Assembly (NCBI GenBank): GCA_963697675.1 | Contig: CAVOOW010000001.1 | Coordinates: 434,001-498,000, forward strand | Direction of reading: 5' to 3' | DNA length: 64,000 nt | DNA from: CAVOOW01 sp963697675 | GTDB lineage: Bacteria > Actinomycetota > Actinomycetes > JACCUZ01 | Shown: positions 1 through 9,428 of the stretch, one piece after another | How the letters are laid out: every line of letters begins with the position of its first letter | Numbering within the stretch: the first letter of the stretch is position 1 | Made by a program: the position numbers and the translations under genes | Notes under the pieces: model-generated | The model's database searches: none | What the model saw: the letters and a program-made list of their open reading frames with translations, nothing else | Told to the model about the DNA's origin: nothing

Positions 1-239
1 TGCCATAGGGCGGATTCCTTTCTCGATGTGCCGTAGTCCTCGATACGAGTGGACACTCATGCACAGCAACGCCCGGCAACCCGATCAGTCCCTGCATGAC
101 CGTGAGGTGAACCACACGTTCCTTCGGCCCGGCGTGATGGGGCGTTCCCGGACCAGCCCGACGGTCCGCGTCAGGTAGTGCATGATCGATTCCGAAAATC
201 GAGCCGCTGACCTGGGCTGATGCGCACGATGTCGACTAG
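1..239. other. Left-edge intergenic region
   Basis: No gene is supported here. On the minus strand an ATG at 5-3 is preceded by AAAGGA about ten bases upstream, so a leftward gene may begin at the window edge, but only two codons are visible. A copy of the GCATGATCGATT-type repeat lies at about 180-197. I looked for a cobalamin riboswitch ahead of cobT and did not recognise one. Confidence 0.3.
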
Positions 240-314
240 TGCATGATCGACTTGGAAGTTGGGTGGGTGGGGACGCGTGGAAATCGGCGTGGCACGAAGC
301 GGAAGGCGAGCCAG

Positions 315-1361
315 GTGAGCGAGCTCGATCTCGATGCGCTCGTCGCGCGCATCGAGCGCCCCGACGACGACGTACGCGAAGAGGCCCGTGCCGCCGTCGA
401 CCGCCTCGTGCTCCCGGTCGGCGGTCTCGGCCGGCTCGGTGAGCTCGTCGTCTGGCTGGCCGGTGTCCAAGGCCAGACCCCGCCCCGGCCACTGGCGGCC
501 ATCCGACTCCTGGTGCTTGCCGCCGACCACGGCATCGCCGAGGAGGGAGTATCGGCCTGGCCCTCCGATGCCACGGCCCGACTTGCCGCGCGCATCGTCT
601 CCGGCGATGCCCCCGTCAATGTCGCCGCCCGACTGGCCGGGGTTCCCGTGCATGTCCACGAGGTCGCGCTGTACATGGACAACGACGACCACGCCAGTGT
701 CAACCCGCGCCTGCGGCGGCCGAGCGGCCACATCGACATTGAGGACGCGATGTCGCACGACGAGGCGGCCGCCGCACTCAGCGCAGGCATCGCGATGGCC
801 GACGAGGCGATCGATGCCGGCGCCGACCTGCTCGTGCTGGCCGACGTCGGCGTCGGTTCGACGACACCCGCCGCGGCAATGATCGGCTTGCTGACGGGCT
901 CGGACGCCTCCCAGGTGATCGGTCGCGGGTCGGGCATCGACGACGCGACGTGGATGCGCAAGTGCGCGGCCATCCGCGACGCCATGCGGCGGGCCCGTCC
1001 TGTGCTCGGCGACCAGGTGGCCCTGCTCGCCACGGCGGGCGGCGCCGACCTCGCGGTGGGCACCGGTCTGTTGCTGGGCGCAGCGGCACGACGGGTCCCG
1101 GTGGTCCTCGACGGCGTCGTCTCCGCGGCCGCCGCCCTCGTCGCCCAGCGCATCGCCTTCCGCTCCGCCGGCTGGTGGGTTGTCGCGCACCGCACGGGTG
1201 ACCCGGCGCAGGAGCTGGCCCTCGACCGGCTGTCGCTCGAGCCACTGCTCGACCTCGGCATCCACGTCGGCGAAGGAGTCGGCGCGATGGCTGCGGTGCC
1301 GCTGCTGCAGGCGGCGAGCGCTCTGCTCGCGGAGGTCGGCCCGTGGGACAGCGGCGGCTGA
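315..1361 (+). CDS. cobT: Nicotinate-nucleotide--dimethylbenzimidazole phosphoribosyltransferase
   Basis: CobT makes alpha-ribazole phosphate from nicotinate mononucleotide and dimethylbenzimidazole, for the lower ligand of cobalamin; it is cytosolic. The 348-residue protein shows family features: LPVGGLGRLGEL near the N-terminus, AADHGIAEEGVSAWP, the glycine-rich ADVGVGSTTPAAAM, and the C-terminal GEGVGAMAAVPLLQAA, whose Glu corresponds to the family's catalytic base. I chose the GTG at 315 because the frame upstream, back to an ATG at 243, runs through a dispersed intergenic repeat (240-258) and has no homology-like content; GAAGGCGAG lies in the ribosome-binding position. No other cobalamin genes are adjacent, although a BtuF-like protein occurs at 35.8 kb. 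Confidence 0.95.
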   Translation: MSELDLDALVARIERPDDDVREEARAAVDRLVLPVGGLGRLGELVVWLAGVQGQTPPRPLAAIRLLVLAADHGIAEEGVSAWPSDATARLAARIVSGDAPVNVAARLAGVPVHVHEVALYMDNDDHASVNPRLRRPSGHIDIEDAMSHDEAAAALSAGIAMADEAIDAGADLLVLADVGVGSTTPAAAMIGLLTGSDASQVIGRGSGIDDATWMRKCAAIRDAMRRARPVLGDQVALLATAGGADLAVGTGLLLGAAARRVPVVLDGVVSAAAALVAQRIAFRSAGWWVVAHRTGDPAQELALDRLSLEPLLDLGIHVGEGVGAMAAVPLLQAASALLAEVGPWDSGG

Positions 1362-1493
1362 GCCGATCAGGCGCAAGACCCGCCGCCGCGCGCCACCACC
1401 GCCTCGTACGCCAAACGCGCCGTCACAACCGCGTTGTGGACGCTCCCGCACCAGACACGCCGCAGATCCGGTGTGTCCGCGTCCACAAGGGGG

Positions 1494-2546
1494 CTAGGCG
1501 ACGACGGCGGGGCGGGGCGGAAGACCGAGAAAGCGGAGTACGGCGGCGGCGTCCTTGCGCAGTGCAGCGCTGACGGTCGCGTCGACCGGTTCCAGCGTGC
1601 GGACCAGCACGGTGCCCTCGGCGAGCCCCCAAGTCGCGACGACCCGCCCGTCGACCAGAGCGACGGGACGGAAGACGCCGTTGGTCGTGACGACGTGCCG
1701 GTGCTTGCCGACGAACGGCTCGCGGGAGACCCAGCCGTGCAGCAACGGGTCGAACGATCCGAGCAACCGGGGCGGCGGCAGGTCCCGCACGCGGTCGCGA
1801 TCGGCGAGGTCGACCAGGCCCTCGTCGACCGCGACGACGTCGTCGGCGATCGCCTCGAGACCGCGTCGCGCCTGTCCCAGCGGGATCCCGGCCCACTTGG
1901 CCAGGTCGTGCGCATCGGCCGGCCCGTGCCCGGCGAGGTAGCGACGCGCCAGCCGCGCCAGTGCCTCGTCACGGTGGAGCGGGGCGGGCGGGGCACCGAG
2001 CCAGTCCTGCACCGCGACGAAGCCCTGCTCGCCGTCGACCATCGGGCCGCGCACGATGTCGCCGCGCAGCGTCGCCTTCACCAGGACGTGTACGAGGGCT
2101 TGCCCCTTCGTCGGGACACCTGCCTCGTCGAGCAGGTCCCGCAGCTGCGACCGGGTCTGCGGACCCTGCGACGTCACCGCGGCCACGACGAGGTCCGCGC
2201 CGCGCTCTGCCTGCGCCGGACTGACGCCCTCCTGCTCGAGCCGGCGGGCGTTGCCGGTCGCGAGCTGCGGGGTCGTCAACGGGTGCAGCCACCAGTAGTC
2301 GTCCGGCGTCACGAGGTGCAGCGTGCCGCGGTTGAGCCAGCTGACCAGCAGCCGGCGCTGCGTCAGCGCATCGTCGACGTCGGCGGCCGACACGCGCGTC
2401 GACCGGCTGCGCACAGCCAGCCGGGCGCCGCGCGGATCCTGTGCCTGGACGGCGAGCACCCGAGTGACGACGTCCGTACAGCTGGAGGACTTCGGCCCGC
2501 TCAGTCGCTGGGCGGTCAGCCGCGCCCGGACCACGTCAGATCGCAC
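1494..2546 (-). CDS. Winged-helix DNA-binding protein (HTH_42, AlkZ/YcaQ-like)
   Basis: A 350-residue protein of the HTH_42 superfamily, which includes the AlkZ/YcaQ interstrand-crosslink glycosylases and many actinobacterial proteins of unknown role. Visible family signatures are SWLNRGTLHLVTPDDYWWL near residue 70, LLGSFDPLLHGW near residue 260, and the C-terminal VFRPVALVDGRVVATW. The GTG start at 2546 lies four bases beyond the gcvT stop, so the two are probably co-transcribed and translationally coupled. A longer reading frame extends upstream but only shadows gcvT. A DNA-repair role is inferred from the family; I did not confirm a catalytic QxQ motif. Confidence 0.8.
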   Translation of the reverse strand: MRSDVVRARLTAQRLSGPKSSSCTDVVTRVLAVQAQDPRGARLAVRSRSTRVSAADVDDALTQRRLLVSWLNRGTLHLVTPDDYWWLHPLTTPQLATGNARRLEQEGVSPAQAERGADLVVAAVTSQGPQTRSQLRDLLDEAGVPTKGQALVHVLVKATLRGDIVRGPMVDGEQGFVAVQDWLGAPPAPLHRDEALARLARRYLAGHGPADAHDLAKWAGIPLGQARRGLEAIADDVVAVDEGLVDLADRDRVRDLPPPRLLGSFDPLLHGWVSREPFVGKHRHVVTTNGVFRPVALVDGRVVATWGLAEGTVLVRTLEPVDATVSAALRKDAAAVLRFLGLPPRPAVVA

Positions 2547-2550
2547 GCGC

Positions 2551-3678
2551 TCAGCCCGAGGTCGACGCCTTGACGAAGGGGGGCTTGACCACCTGGAAGC
2601 GCGCCGGCCGGCCGCGTACGTCGACGGCCACTTCATCGCCCTCGGCGACCGATCGGTCGAGCAGGGCGAGCGCGATGCCGACCTTCTTCGTCGGGGAGAA
2701 CGTGCCGCTGGTGACCTCGCCGACCGCGTCTCCGGCGGCAGAGCTGACCGACATGTGCGGGCGGGGGATCGCCCGTTCGAGCCCTTCCAGACCCCAGAGC
2801 AGCCGACGGGCGCCCGCCTCCCTCTCGGCGAGCAGCACATCGCGTCCCCAGAACTGGGGCTTCTTCCAGCCGACGGCCCAGCCGCACCGCGCCTGCACCG
2901 GGGTGATGTCGAGCGACAGGTCCTGGCCGTGCAGCGGATAGCCCATCTCGGTGCGCAACGTGTCACGCGCGCCGAGACCGCACGCGCGGATGCCGGCAGG
3001 TTCACCGGCTGCGAGGATCGCGTCCCACAGGGCGGGCGCGTCGTCCCACTGGGGCACGAGCTCGTAGCCGCGCTCCCCCGTGTAACCCGTGCGGCAGACC
3101 GTCACCGGCCTGCCCTGCCACATGTGCCAGGCGAACGACATGTAGCCGAGCGCCTCGTGTTCGAGCCCGTTGCTCCCGGTGGGCAACCCGAGCTTCTCGA
3201 GAACCTCGTCGCTGCGCGGGCCCTGCACAGCCAGCACGGCGAAGTCCTCGTGCAGGTCGCTCACCTCGATGCCTTCCGGTGCGGCGCCCTGCAGCCGGCG
3301 AACGACCTCGGCAGTGTTGGCAGCGTTGGGGATCAGGAAGATCTCGTCATCAGCGGTGTAGTAAGCGATGAGGTCGTCGACGACTCCGCCGGACTCGTCG
3401 TCGCAGCACAGCGTGTACTGCGCCTTGCCCGGCCCGATCCGCCCCAGGTCGTTGGACAGTGTCGCGTTCACGAACGCTGCTGCGCCGGGGCCACGCACCT
3501 GTGCCTTGCCGAGATGGCTGACGTCGAACACGCCGACTGCCTCGCGTACAGCCGTGTGCTCCTTGACCACGCCGCCGCCCGGGTACTCGATCGGCATCTC
3601 CCAGCCGCCGAAGTCGGCAAGCTTCGCGCCGAGGGCCACGTGGCGTTCATGCAGGGGGGAGCGGCGCAAGTCGGTCAT
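2551..3678 (-). CDS. gcvT: Aminomethyltransferase, glycine cleavage T protein
   Basis: GcvT transfers the methylene group from aminomethyl-lipoyl-GcvH to tetrahydrofolate and releases ammonia. The 375-residue product has the standard start RRSPLHERHVALGAKLADF, GWEMPIEYPGG, FDVSHLGK, the mid-protein GYTGERGYEL, and a C-terminal region with GEVTSGTFSPT and IALALLD. ATG 3678 is preferred because it opens the conserved domain; an in-frame ATG lies a few codons upstream. It is transcribed away from pepA and toward the winged-helix gene. Its lipoyl partners are supplied by the lpd and lipA/lipB genes farther along the window. Confidence 0.95.
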   Translation of the reverse strand: MTDLRRSPLHERHVALGAKLADFGGWEMPIEYPGGGVVKEHTAVREAVGVFDVSHLGKAQVRGPGAAAFVNATLSNDLGRIGPGKAQYTLCCDDESGGVVDDLIAYYTADDEIFLIPNAANTAEVVRRLQGAAPEGIEVSDLHEDFAVLAVQGPRSDEVLEKLGLPTGSNGLEHEALGYMSFAWHMWQGRPVTVCRTGYTGERGYELVPQWDDAPALWDAILAAGEPAGIRACGLGARDTLRTEMGYPLHGQDLSLDITPVQARCGWAVGWKKPQFWGRDVLLAEREAGARRLLWGLEGLERAIPRPHMSVSSAAGDAVGEVTSGTFSPTKKVGIALALLDRSVAEGDEVAVDVRGRPARFQVVKPPFVKASTSG

Positions 3679-3822
3679 GCGCTCGGACGCTAGCATCGCC
3701 GGGTTCGGTCGGCCTGGCGCCACCACCCCTGCGCGCGCAGTCACGACACGAAGCCACGAGCCAACATCCGTCGCGCGGCAAGAACGCCACGAGCGCAACC
3801 AGTCGAAGGAATGGGGTCACCA

Positions 3823-5341
3823 GTGACCACAGTCACTCTGAGCAACGCCAAAGCGTCCGGCCTGAAGGTGGACGCACTGGTCGTCGGCGTCACCAAGGGT
3901 CCGAACGGAGTCGCCCTGGCTCCCGGTGCCGAAGACGTCGACAAGGCGTTCAAGGGTCGGCTGGCCGCGACGGTCGACGCGCTGGGTGGCACGGGTGCGA
4001 AGAACGAGGTCACCAAGGTCTCCTCGCTGGGCGCGACATCGGCCCAGGTGGTCGTGGCAGTCGGCCTCGGAGCCACTCCGGGCGGGAAGAACGCGACGCC
4101 GTACGACGACGAGACGATCCGCCGTGCCGTGGGGACTGCCGTGCGCTCCCTGGTCGGGACCAAACGGGTCGGCGTGGCCATGCCCACCGGTTCGGACCAC
4201 GCAGCGGTCGCCGCCGCGGAGGGTGCGCTGTTCGGCGCCTACGCCTACCGCGCCTACCGCGTTGCCTCCAGGCCGGATCACAAGGACCCCGTCGACTCGG
4301 TCGTCGTCGTGACGTCCGCCTCGCGGGAGAGCGCCGGCGAAGAAGGGCCTCGAGCGGGCGCACACCGTCGCGCAGGCCGTGCACTTCACGCGCGACCTCG
4401 TGAACGCACCTCCCGCTGACCTGCCCCCGGCAGTGTTCGCCGACGAGGCGACAGCCGCGGCGAAGGCGGCGGGGCTGACCGTCGAGGTGCTGGACGAGAA
4501 GGCCCTGAAGAAGGCCGGCTTCGGCGGCATCCTCGGCGTCGGTCAGGGCTCGTCCCGGCCGCCCCGGCTCGTCAAGATCACCTACCGGGCCGGCCGCGGG
4601 AAGCCGCATCTGGCACTGGTCGGCAAGGGCATCACGTTCGACTCGGGCGGCCTGTCGCTGAAGCCCCCGGTCGCGATGGAGTGGATGAAGTCGGACATGG
4701 GCGGCGCGGCCGCGATCATCGCCGCCACGATCGCCATCGCGCGGCTCGGGCTCGACGTCAACGTCACCGCATGGGCGCCGATGGCCGAGAACATGCCGTC
4801 CGGCACCGCCCAGCGCCCGTCCGACGTTCTGCGCATGTACGGCGGCAAGACGGTCGAGGTGCTCAACACCGACGCCGAGGGCCGGCTGGTCCTCGCCGAC
4901 GCCATCGTGCGGGCGAGCGAGGACAAGCCCGACCTGATCGTCGACGTGGCGACCCTGACCGGCGCCCAGCTCGTGGCGCTCGGTTCACGCACCTCGGGGA
5001 TCATGTCGAACGACGACGCGGTGCGCACGGTGATCCACGACGCCGCCACCAAGGCCGGCGAGCAGATGTGGCCGATGCCGCTGCCCGACGACCTGCACGC
5101 GTCGATGGACTCGCCGATCGCCGACATCGCGAACATCGGTGACAAGTACGGCGGCATGCTCGTCGCGGGACTGTTCCTGCGCTACTTCGTGCCCGAGGGC
5201 CAGCGCTGGGCGCACGTCGACATCGCCGGTCCGTCGTTCAACGACGCGAAGCCGCACGGCTACACGCCCAAGGGTGGCACCGGCGCGGCCGTGCGCACGC
5301 TCGTACAGCTGGCCGAGGACATCGCCGCCGGCGCCCTCTAA
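3823..5341 (+). CDS. pepA: Leucyl aminopeptidase (M17), interrupted by a +1 frame break
   Basis: Cytosolic M17 aminopeptidase using two metal ions. The catalytic C-terminal domain carries VGKGITFDSGGLSLKP (metal- and substrate-binding Lys and Asp) and the family signature NTDAEGRLVLADA. The N-terminal domain starts at GTG 3823, after GAAGGAATGGGG; an ATG at 3811 is the alternative. The frame changes between about 4330 and 4345: the first part reads in one frame to SASRESAG, and the second is open from KKGLERAHTVAQAVHFTRDLVN. Removing one G from GCCGGCG restores a single reading frame of about 505 residues. The break is either a sequencing insertion or a recent inactivation; everything else is conserved. 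Confidence 0.9.
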
Positions 5342-5357
5342 CCCGTCCGTCCCGCAG

Positions 5358-5447
5358 GAATCGACCACGTTCACCAGGGGTACGGACGGTTCGCAAGGCG
5401 TGCAGGCCTTGCGAACCGTCCGCCGGCATGCTGAACGTGGTCGATTC
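5358..5447. terminator. Long two-tier palindrome between convergent genes
   Basis: Outer arms 5358-5373 and 5432-5447 are perfect 16-base inverted repeats (GAATCGACCACGTTCA and its complement). Inner arms 5383-5399 and 5406-5422 are a 17-base pair (CGGACGGTTCGCAAGGC and complement) around a six-base loop. The nine-base segments between the tiers are unpaired. It sits between the pepA stop and the stop of the next, leftward gene, so it probably acts as a bidirectional terminator. It is much longer than a simple intrinsic terminator and lacks a T-run. Confidence 0.75.
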
Positions 5448-5467
5448 CGCGCCGGGAATGCTGCGGG

Positions 5468-5776
5468 CTAACTGTTGCGTTTGCGGGCGTTCCAGTCGCG
5501 CATCCGCTGGGGATAGCCGACGACCGCCGCGTCGTAGGACGGGATGCCGAGCTTGTTGGCGAGCTCGTGCGCCGCCCGGGCATCGCGGACCCGACGCCGG
5601 GTCCACTCGCCGGTGCTGGCCACGAACACGACCGTCGTCGTCGAGACGGCCGTCGGCGGCTCGACGAAGGCCTCCACGCCGGTGTGGTTGCCCGCGAAGG
5701 CCTTGAGGTGGGCGACGTCGTTCGAGTCGCTCTCGCGGACCTGACCGGCCCGGCCCCTCCTGCGGAACAACGGCAC
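5468..5776 (-). CDS. Conserved small protein of unknown function
   Basis: A 102-residue cytosolic protein. The GTG start at 5776 is set by a strong AGGAGG seven bases upstream. It begins VPLFRRRGRAGQVRESDSND, has a central VSTTTVVFVASTGEWTRRRV, and ends YPQRMRDWNARKRNS. No catalytic motif or membrane segment is recognised. It faces pepA tail-to-tail across a large palindrome and is divergent from lpd, a position that could suggest a link to the dehydrogenase, but no function can be assigned. Confidence 0.7.
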   Translation of the reverse strand: MPLFRRRGRAGQVRESDSNDVAHLKAFAGNHTGVEAFVEPPTAVSTTTVVFVASTGEWTRRRVRDARAAHELANKLGIPSYDAAVVGYPQRMRDWNARKRNS

Positions 5777-6006
5777 GCGCGTACCTCCTGCTGGACCCAA
5801 CCCCGGGCACATTCTCGCGCCCGCTGGAACCTTGCTGTGACCGCTCCGTTTTGTCGTGCCGTCCACTCTGCCGCACCACGGTAGGGCACCGCTTCCCTCG
5901 CCCGGCGGTCCTTCGCACCCGGCTGGTCGAGATTTGCGCTCCGGTGACAGGATGAGGGTCCTACGAGCGCAGATGCAGTCCCCGAGCAAGAAACAGGGAG
6001 TTGACC

Positions 6007-7395
6007 GTGGCGGAGACCGCCAGCACCGTGTTCGACGTCGTCATCCTGGGCGGAGGCAGCGGTGGCTACGCCTGCGCGCTGCGGGCCTCCCAGCTCGGCA
6101 TGAACGTCGCACTCGTCGAGAAGGGCAAGCTCGGCGGCACCTGCCTGCACCAGGGCTGCATCCCCACCAAGGCGCTGCTGCACGCGGCCGAGGTCGCCGA
6201 CTCCTCCCGCGAGAGCGAGCAGTTCGGCGTGCGGTCGACCTTCGAGGGCATCGACATGCCGGCCGTGAACGAGTACAAGGACGGCGTCGTCGCCCGGCTC
6301 TACAAGGGCCTGCAGGGCCTGGTGAAGAGCCGCAAGATCACTTACGTCGAGGGCAGCGGCCGACTCGTCAGCCCCACGACGGTCGAGGTCGACGGGCAGC
6401 GCCTCGAGGGGCGCCACATCGTGCTGGCCACCGGCTCCGTACCCAAGAGCCTGCCCGGCCTCGACATCGACGCCGAGCGCGTCATCAACAGCGACCATGC
6501 GCTCACTCTCGACACCGTGCCGTCCTCGGTCGTGGTGCTGGGCGGCGGCGTCATCGGCTGCGAGTTCGCCAGCGTCTGGAAGTCCTTCGGCGCCGACGTC
6601 ACCATCGTCGAGGCGCTCCCGCACCTCGTGCCGCTCGAGGACGAGCAGGCGTCCAAGTCGCTCGAGCGCGCCTTCCGCAAGCGCGGCATCGGCTTCGAGC
6701 TCGGTGCACGGTTCGCCGGCGTCGAGAAAACCGAAGCAGGCGTACGGGTGTCACTCGAGAACGGCAAGCAGATCGAGGCCGAGCTGCTGCTCGTCGCGGT
6801 CGGTCGCGGACCCGTCTCGGCGGACCTCGGCTATGAAGAGGTCGGCGTCGAGATGGAGCGGGGCTTCGTCAAGGTCGACGGCTATTGCCAGACCAACGTC
6901 GCGACGATCTCGGCGGTCGGCGACCTCATCCCGACCCTGCAGCTCGCCCACGTCGGGTTCGGTGAGGGCATCCTCGTCGCGGAACGGCTCGCGGGGCTCG
7001 ACCCGGCGCCGATCGACTATGACGGCGTGCCACGCGTCACCTACTCCGAGCCCGAGGTCGCCTCGGTGGGCATCACCGAGGCCAAGGCCAAGGAGAAGTA
7101 CGGCGACGACGGCATCGCCACCGTGACCTACGACCTCGCCGGCAACGGCAAGAGCCAGATCCTGAAGACGGCCGGCTTCGTCAAGCTGGTCCGGCAGAAG
7201 GACGGCCCGGTCGTCGGCATCCACATGGTCGGCAGTCGCGTCGGCGAGCTCATCGCCGAGGCACAGCTGATCTACGGCTGGGAGGCCTTCCCCGAGGAGG
7301 TCGCCCAGCTGATCCACGCGCACCCGACCCAGACCGAAGCCGTGGGCGAGGCTCACCTCGCCCTGGCTGGCAAGCCCCTGCACGCCCACGGCTAA
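6007..7395 (+). CDS. lpdA: Dihydrolipoyl dehydrogenase (E3)
   Basis: Flavoprotein that reoxidises dihydrolipoyl groups of the 2-oxoacid dehydrogenases and the glycine cleavage system, reducing NAD. The 462-residue protein has the FAD motif GGGSGGYACALRASQLG, the redox-active disulfide in GGTCLHQGCIPTKAL, the NAD-binding VVVLGGGVIGCEFASVW, the second FAD motif SAVGDLIPTLQLAH, and the C-terminal HAHPTQTEAVGEAH with the His-Glu dyad. A TTG at 6001 is in frame, but GTG 6007 sits seven bases after GGGAG and is the better start. sucB follows in the same direction 70 bases on. Confidence 0.97.
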   Translation: MAETASTVFDVVILGGGSGGYACALRASQLGMNVALVEKGKLGGTCLHQGCIPTKALLHAAEVADSSRESEQFGVRSTFEGIDMPAVNEYKDGVVARLYKGLQGLVKSRKITYVEGSGRLVSPTTVEVDGQRLEGRHIVLATGSVPKSLPGLDIDAERVINSDHALTLDTVPSSVVVLGGGVIGCEFASVWKSFGADVTIVEALPHLVPLEDEQASKSLERAFRKRGIGFELGARFAGVEKTEAGVRVSLENGKQIEAELLLVAVGRGPVSADLGYEEVGVEMERGFVKVDGYCQTNVATISAVGDLIPTLQLAHVGFGEGILVAERLAGLDPAPIDYDGVPRVTYSEPEVASVGITEAKAKEKYGDDGIATVTYDLAGNGKSQILKTAGFVKLVRQKDGPVVGIHMVGSRVGELIAEAQLIYGWEAFPEEVAQLIHAHPTQTEAVGEAHLALAGKPLHAHG

Positions 7396-7465
7396 AGGCG
7401 CCGACGGCTACTCTGCCGCTGGCTGTCGCGTTTGATCGCTGACCCGATAGGAGATGGAGACACCC

Positions 7466-9406
7466 ATGTCGACCTCGGTAACCATGCCGGCTCTCGGTGA
7501 GAGCGTCTCCGAAGGCACCGTCACGCGCTGGCTCAAGCAGGAGGGCGACCAGGTCAACGCCGACGAGCCACTGCTCGAGGTCTCCACCGACAAGGTCGAC
7601 ACCGAGATCCCCTCGCCCGCCTCGGGCATCTTGCAGAAGATCATCGTGGGCGAGGACGAGACGGTCGAGGTCGGCGCCGAGCTCGCCGTCATCGGCGACG
7701 GCTCAGACGGCGGTGGCGGGGGCGCGCAGGCGTCCGCCGAGCAGGCCGCGCCGCCGCAGGAGGCCGCCGCGCCCGAGGCTGCCGCGCCGGAGCCTGCCCA
7801 GCAGGAGCGCGCCCAGCAGGCAGCACCGCCAGCAGGCAGCGCCCGAGCAAGCAGCGCCCCAGCAGGCAGCGCCCGCAGCAGAGCAGCAGCACCCGAGCAA
7901 GCTGCGCCCGAGCAAGCTGCGCCGCAGCAGCAGGCGGCACCGGCGGACGACGGCGGCGGCGGCGGGACGTCGGTGACGATGCCGGCACTGGGCGAGAGCG
8001 TCACCGAGGGCACCGTCACCCGCTGGCTCAAGCAGGAGGGCGACCAGGTCAACGCCGACGAGCCACTGCTCGAGGTCTCCACCGACAAGGTCGACACCGA
8101 GATCCCCTCGCCCGCCTCGGGCGTGCTGACCAAGATCCTGGTTGCCGAGGACGAGACGGTCGCCGTGGGCGCCGAGCTCGCGCTGATCGGCGGCGGCTCG
8201 GGCGGCACCGGCGGCTCGGCGGCACCGCAGCAGGAGGCAGCAGCGCCACCCGCCGAGGCACCGGCCGCTGCAGCGCAGCCGGCGCAGCAGGCCAGCGACT
8301 CGTTGATCTCCGCTCCGGCACCGGCACCCCAGGCGCCGGCCCAGGAGCCGCCGGCAACGCCTCAGCAGGCGGCCCAGCCCGAGCCGGCGACCCAAGCCGC
8401 ACCACCGCCGGCACCAGCAGCGCCCGCAGCAGCACCGCCAGCGACTCAGCCCGCCGGAGGTGCTGACGGATCCGGTGAGGGCAGTGCCTATGTGACTCCC
8501 CTCGTACGCAAGCTGGCCACCGAGCACGGCGTCGACCTCTCGGCGCTGCAGGGCACGGGTGTCGGCGGACGCATCCGCAAGCAGGACGTTCTCGAAGCGG
8601 CCGAGAAGGCGAAGCAGCAGCCGGCACCCGCCGCTGCTCCGACCGGCGGCGGGTCCCGGGCCATCGCACCCGCTGCCTCGCCGCTGCGTGGCACCACGGA
8701 GAAGATGTCGCGGCTGCGCAAGACCATCGCCGCGCGCATGGTCGAGTCGCTGCAGGTCTCTGCCCAGCTGACCACGGTCGTCGAGGTGGACCTGACCCGC
8801 ATCGCGCGACTGCGGGACCGGGCCAAGCGAGACTTCGAGGCGCGGGAGGGCGTGAAGCTGTCCTACCTGCCGTTCCTGGCCAAGGCGACCGTCGAGGCAC
8901 TCAAGACTCACCCCCGGCTCAACTCGAGCATCGACACGGAGAAGGGCGAGATCACCTACTTCGACGTCGAGAACCTCGGCGTCGCCGTCGACACGGAGCG
9001 AGGCCTGCTGGTCCCGGTGATCAAGGACGCCGGTGACCTCAACATCGCCGGCATCGCCCGCAAGGTGGCCGATCTCGCCGACCGCACGCGCAACAACAAG
9101 ATCACGCCCGACGAGCTCGGCGGCGGCACGTTCACGCTGACCAACACCGGCAGTCGCGGTGCGCTGTTCGACACGCCGATCATCAACCAGCCACAGGTCG
9201 CGATCCTCGGCACGGGTGCGGTCGTCAAGCGGCCGGTGGTCGTCATCGACCGCGAGGGCGGCGAGACAATCGCCGTGCGCTCGATGTGCTATCTCGCGCT
9301 GTCCTACGACCACCGCATCGTCGACGGCGCCGATGCAGCCCGCTTCCTGACGACAGTCAAGGCGCGGCTGGAGGAGGGCGCGTTCGAGGCCGACCTCGGC
9401 CTGTGA
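7466..9406 (+). CDS. sucB: 2-oxoacid dehydrogenase E2 (dihydrolipoamide succinyl/acyltransferase)
   Basis: E2 core of an alpha-keto acid dehydrogenase complex. The 646-residue protein contains two lipoyl domains (about residues 1-80 and 170-250), each with the lipoylated lysine in EVSTDKVDTEIPSPASG; Ala/Pro/Gln-rich linkers; a peripheral-subunit-binding domain with TPLVRKLATEHGVDLSALQG (about residues 345-380); and a catalytic domain ending in ALSYDHRIVDGADAARFL with the active-site His and Asp. ATG 7466 follows GGAG at good spacing; ATG 7454 is alternative. In actinobacteria this protein (DlaT/SucB type) can serve pyruvate dehydrogenase as well as 2-oxoglutarate dehydrogenase. The two lipoyl domains are almost identical in DNA, so slippage or recombination between them is possible. 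Confidence 0.96.
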   Translation: MSTSVTMPALGESVSEGTVTRWLKQEGDQVNADEPLLEVSTDKVDTEIPSPASGILQKIIVGEDETVEVGAELAVIGDGSDGGGGGAQASAEQAAPPQEAAAPEAAAPEPAQQERAQQAAPPAGSARASSAPAGSARSRAAAPEQAAPEQAAPQQQAAPADDGGGGGTSVTMPALGESVTEGTVTRWLKQEGDQVNADEPLLEVSTDKVDTEIPSPASGVLTKILVAEDETVAVGAELALIGGGSGGTGGSAAPQQEAAAPPAEAPAAAAQPAQQASDSLISAPAPAPQAPAQEPPATPQQAAQPEPATQAAPPPAPAAPAAAPPATQPAGGADGSGEGSAYVTPLVRKLATEHGVDLSALQGTGVGGRIRKQDVLEAAEKAKQQPAPAAAPTGGGSRAIAPAASPLRGTTEKMSRLRKTIAARMVESLQVSAQLTTVVEVDLTRIARLRDRAKRDFEAREGVKLSYLPFLAKATVEALKTHPRLNSSIDTEKGEITYFDVENLGVAVDTERGLLVPVIKDAGDLNIAGIARKVADLADRTRNNKITPDELGGGTFTLTNTGSRGALFDTPIINQPQVAILGTGAVVKRPVVVIDREGGETIAVRSMCYLALSYDHRIVDGADAARFLTTVKARLEEGAFEADLGL

Positions 9407-9428
9407 CCGGCGCGGGGACGACGTGTCC

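Noticed and set aside
243..314. Longer cobT start at ATG 243
   Set aside because: The extension translates a dispersed intergenic repeat and adds 24 residues not expected for the family.
1..314. Cobalamin riboswitch upstream of cobT
   Set aside because: I could not recognise the B12 box or the expected surrounding stems.
171..1451. Long minus-strand frame opposite cobT
   Set aside because: Arg/His-rich translation with no motifs; a typical antisense shadow in high-GC DNA.
3823..5341. Programmed +1 ribosomal frameshifting as the cause of the frame breaks
   Set aside because: The nine break sites share no slippery sequence, stop context or downstream structure, and several fall inside conserved domains where orthologs need no shift.
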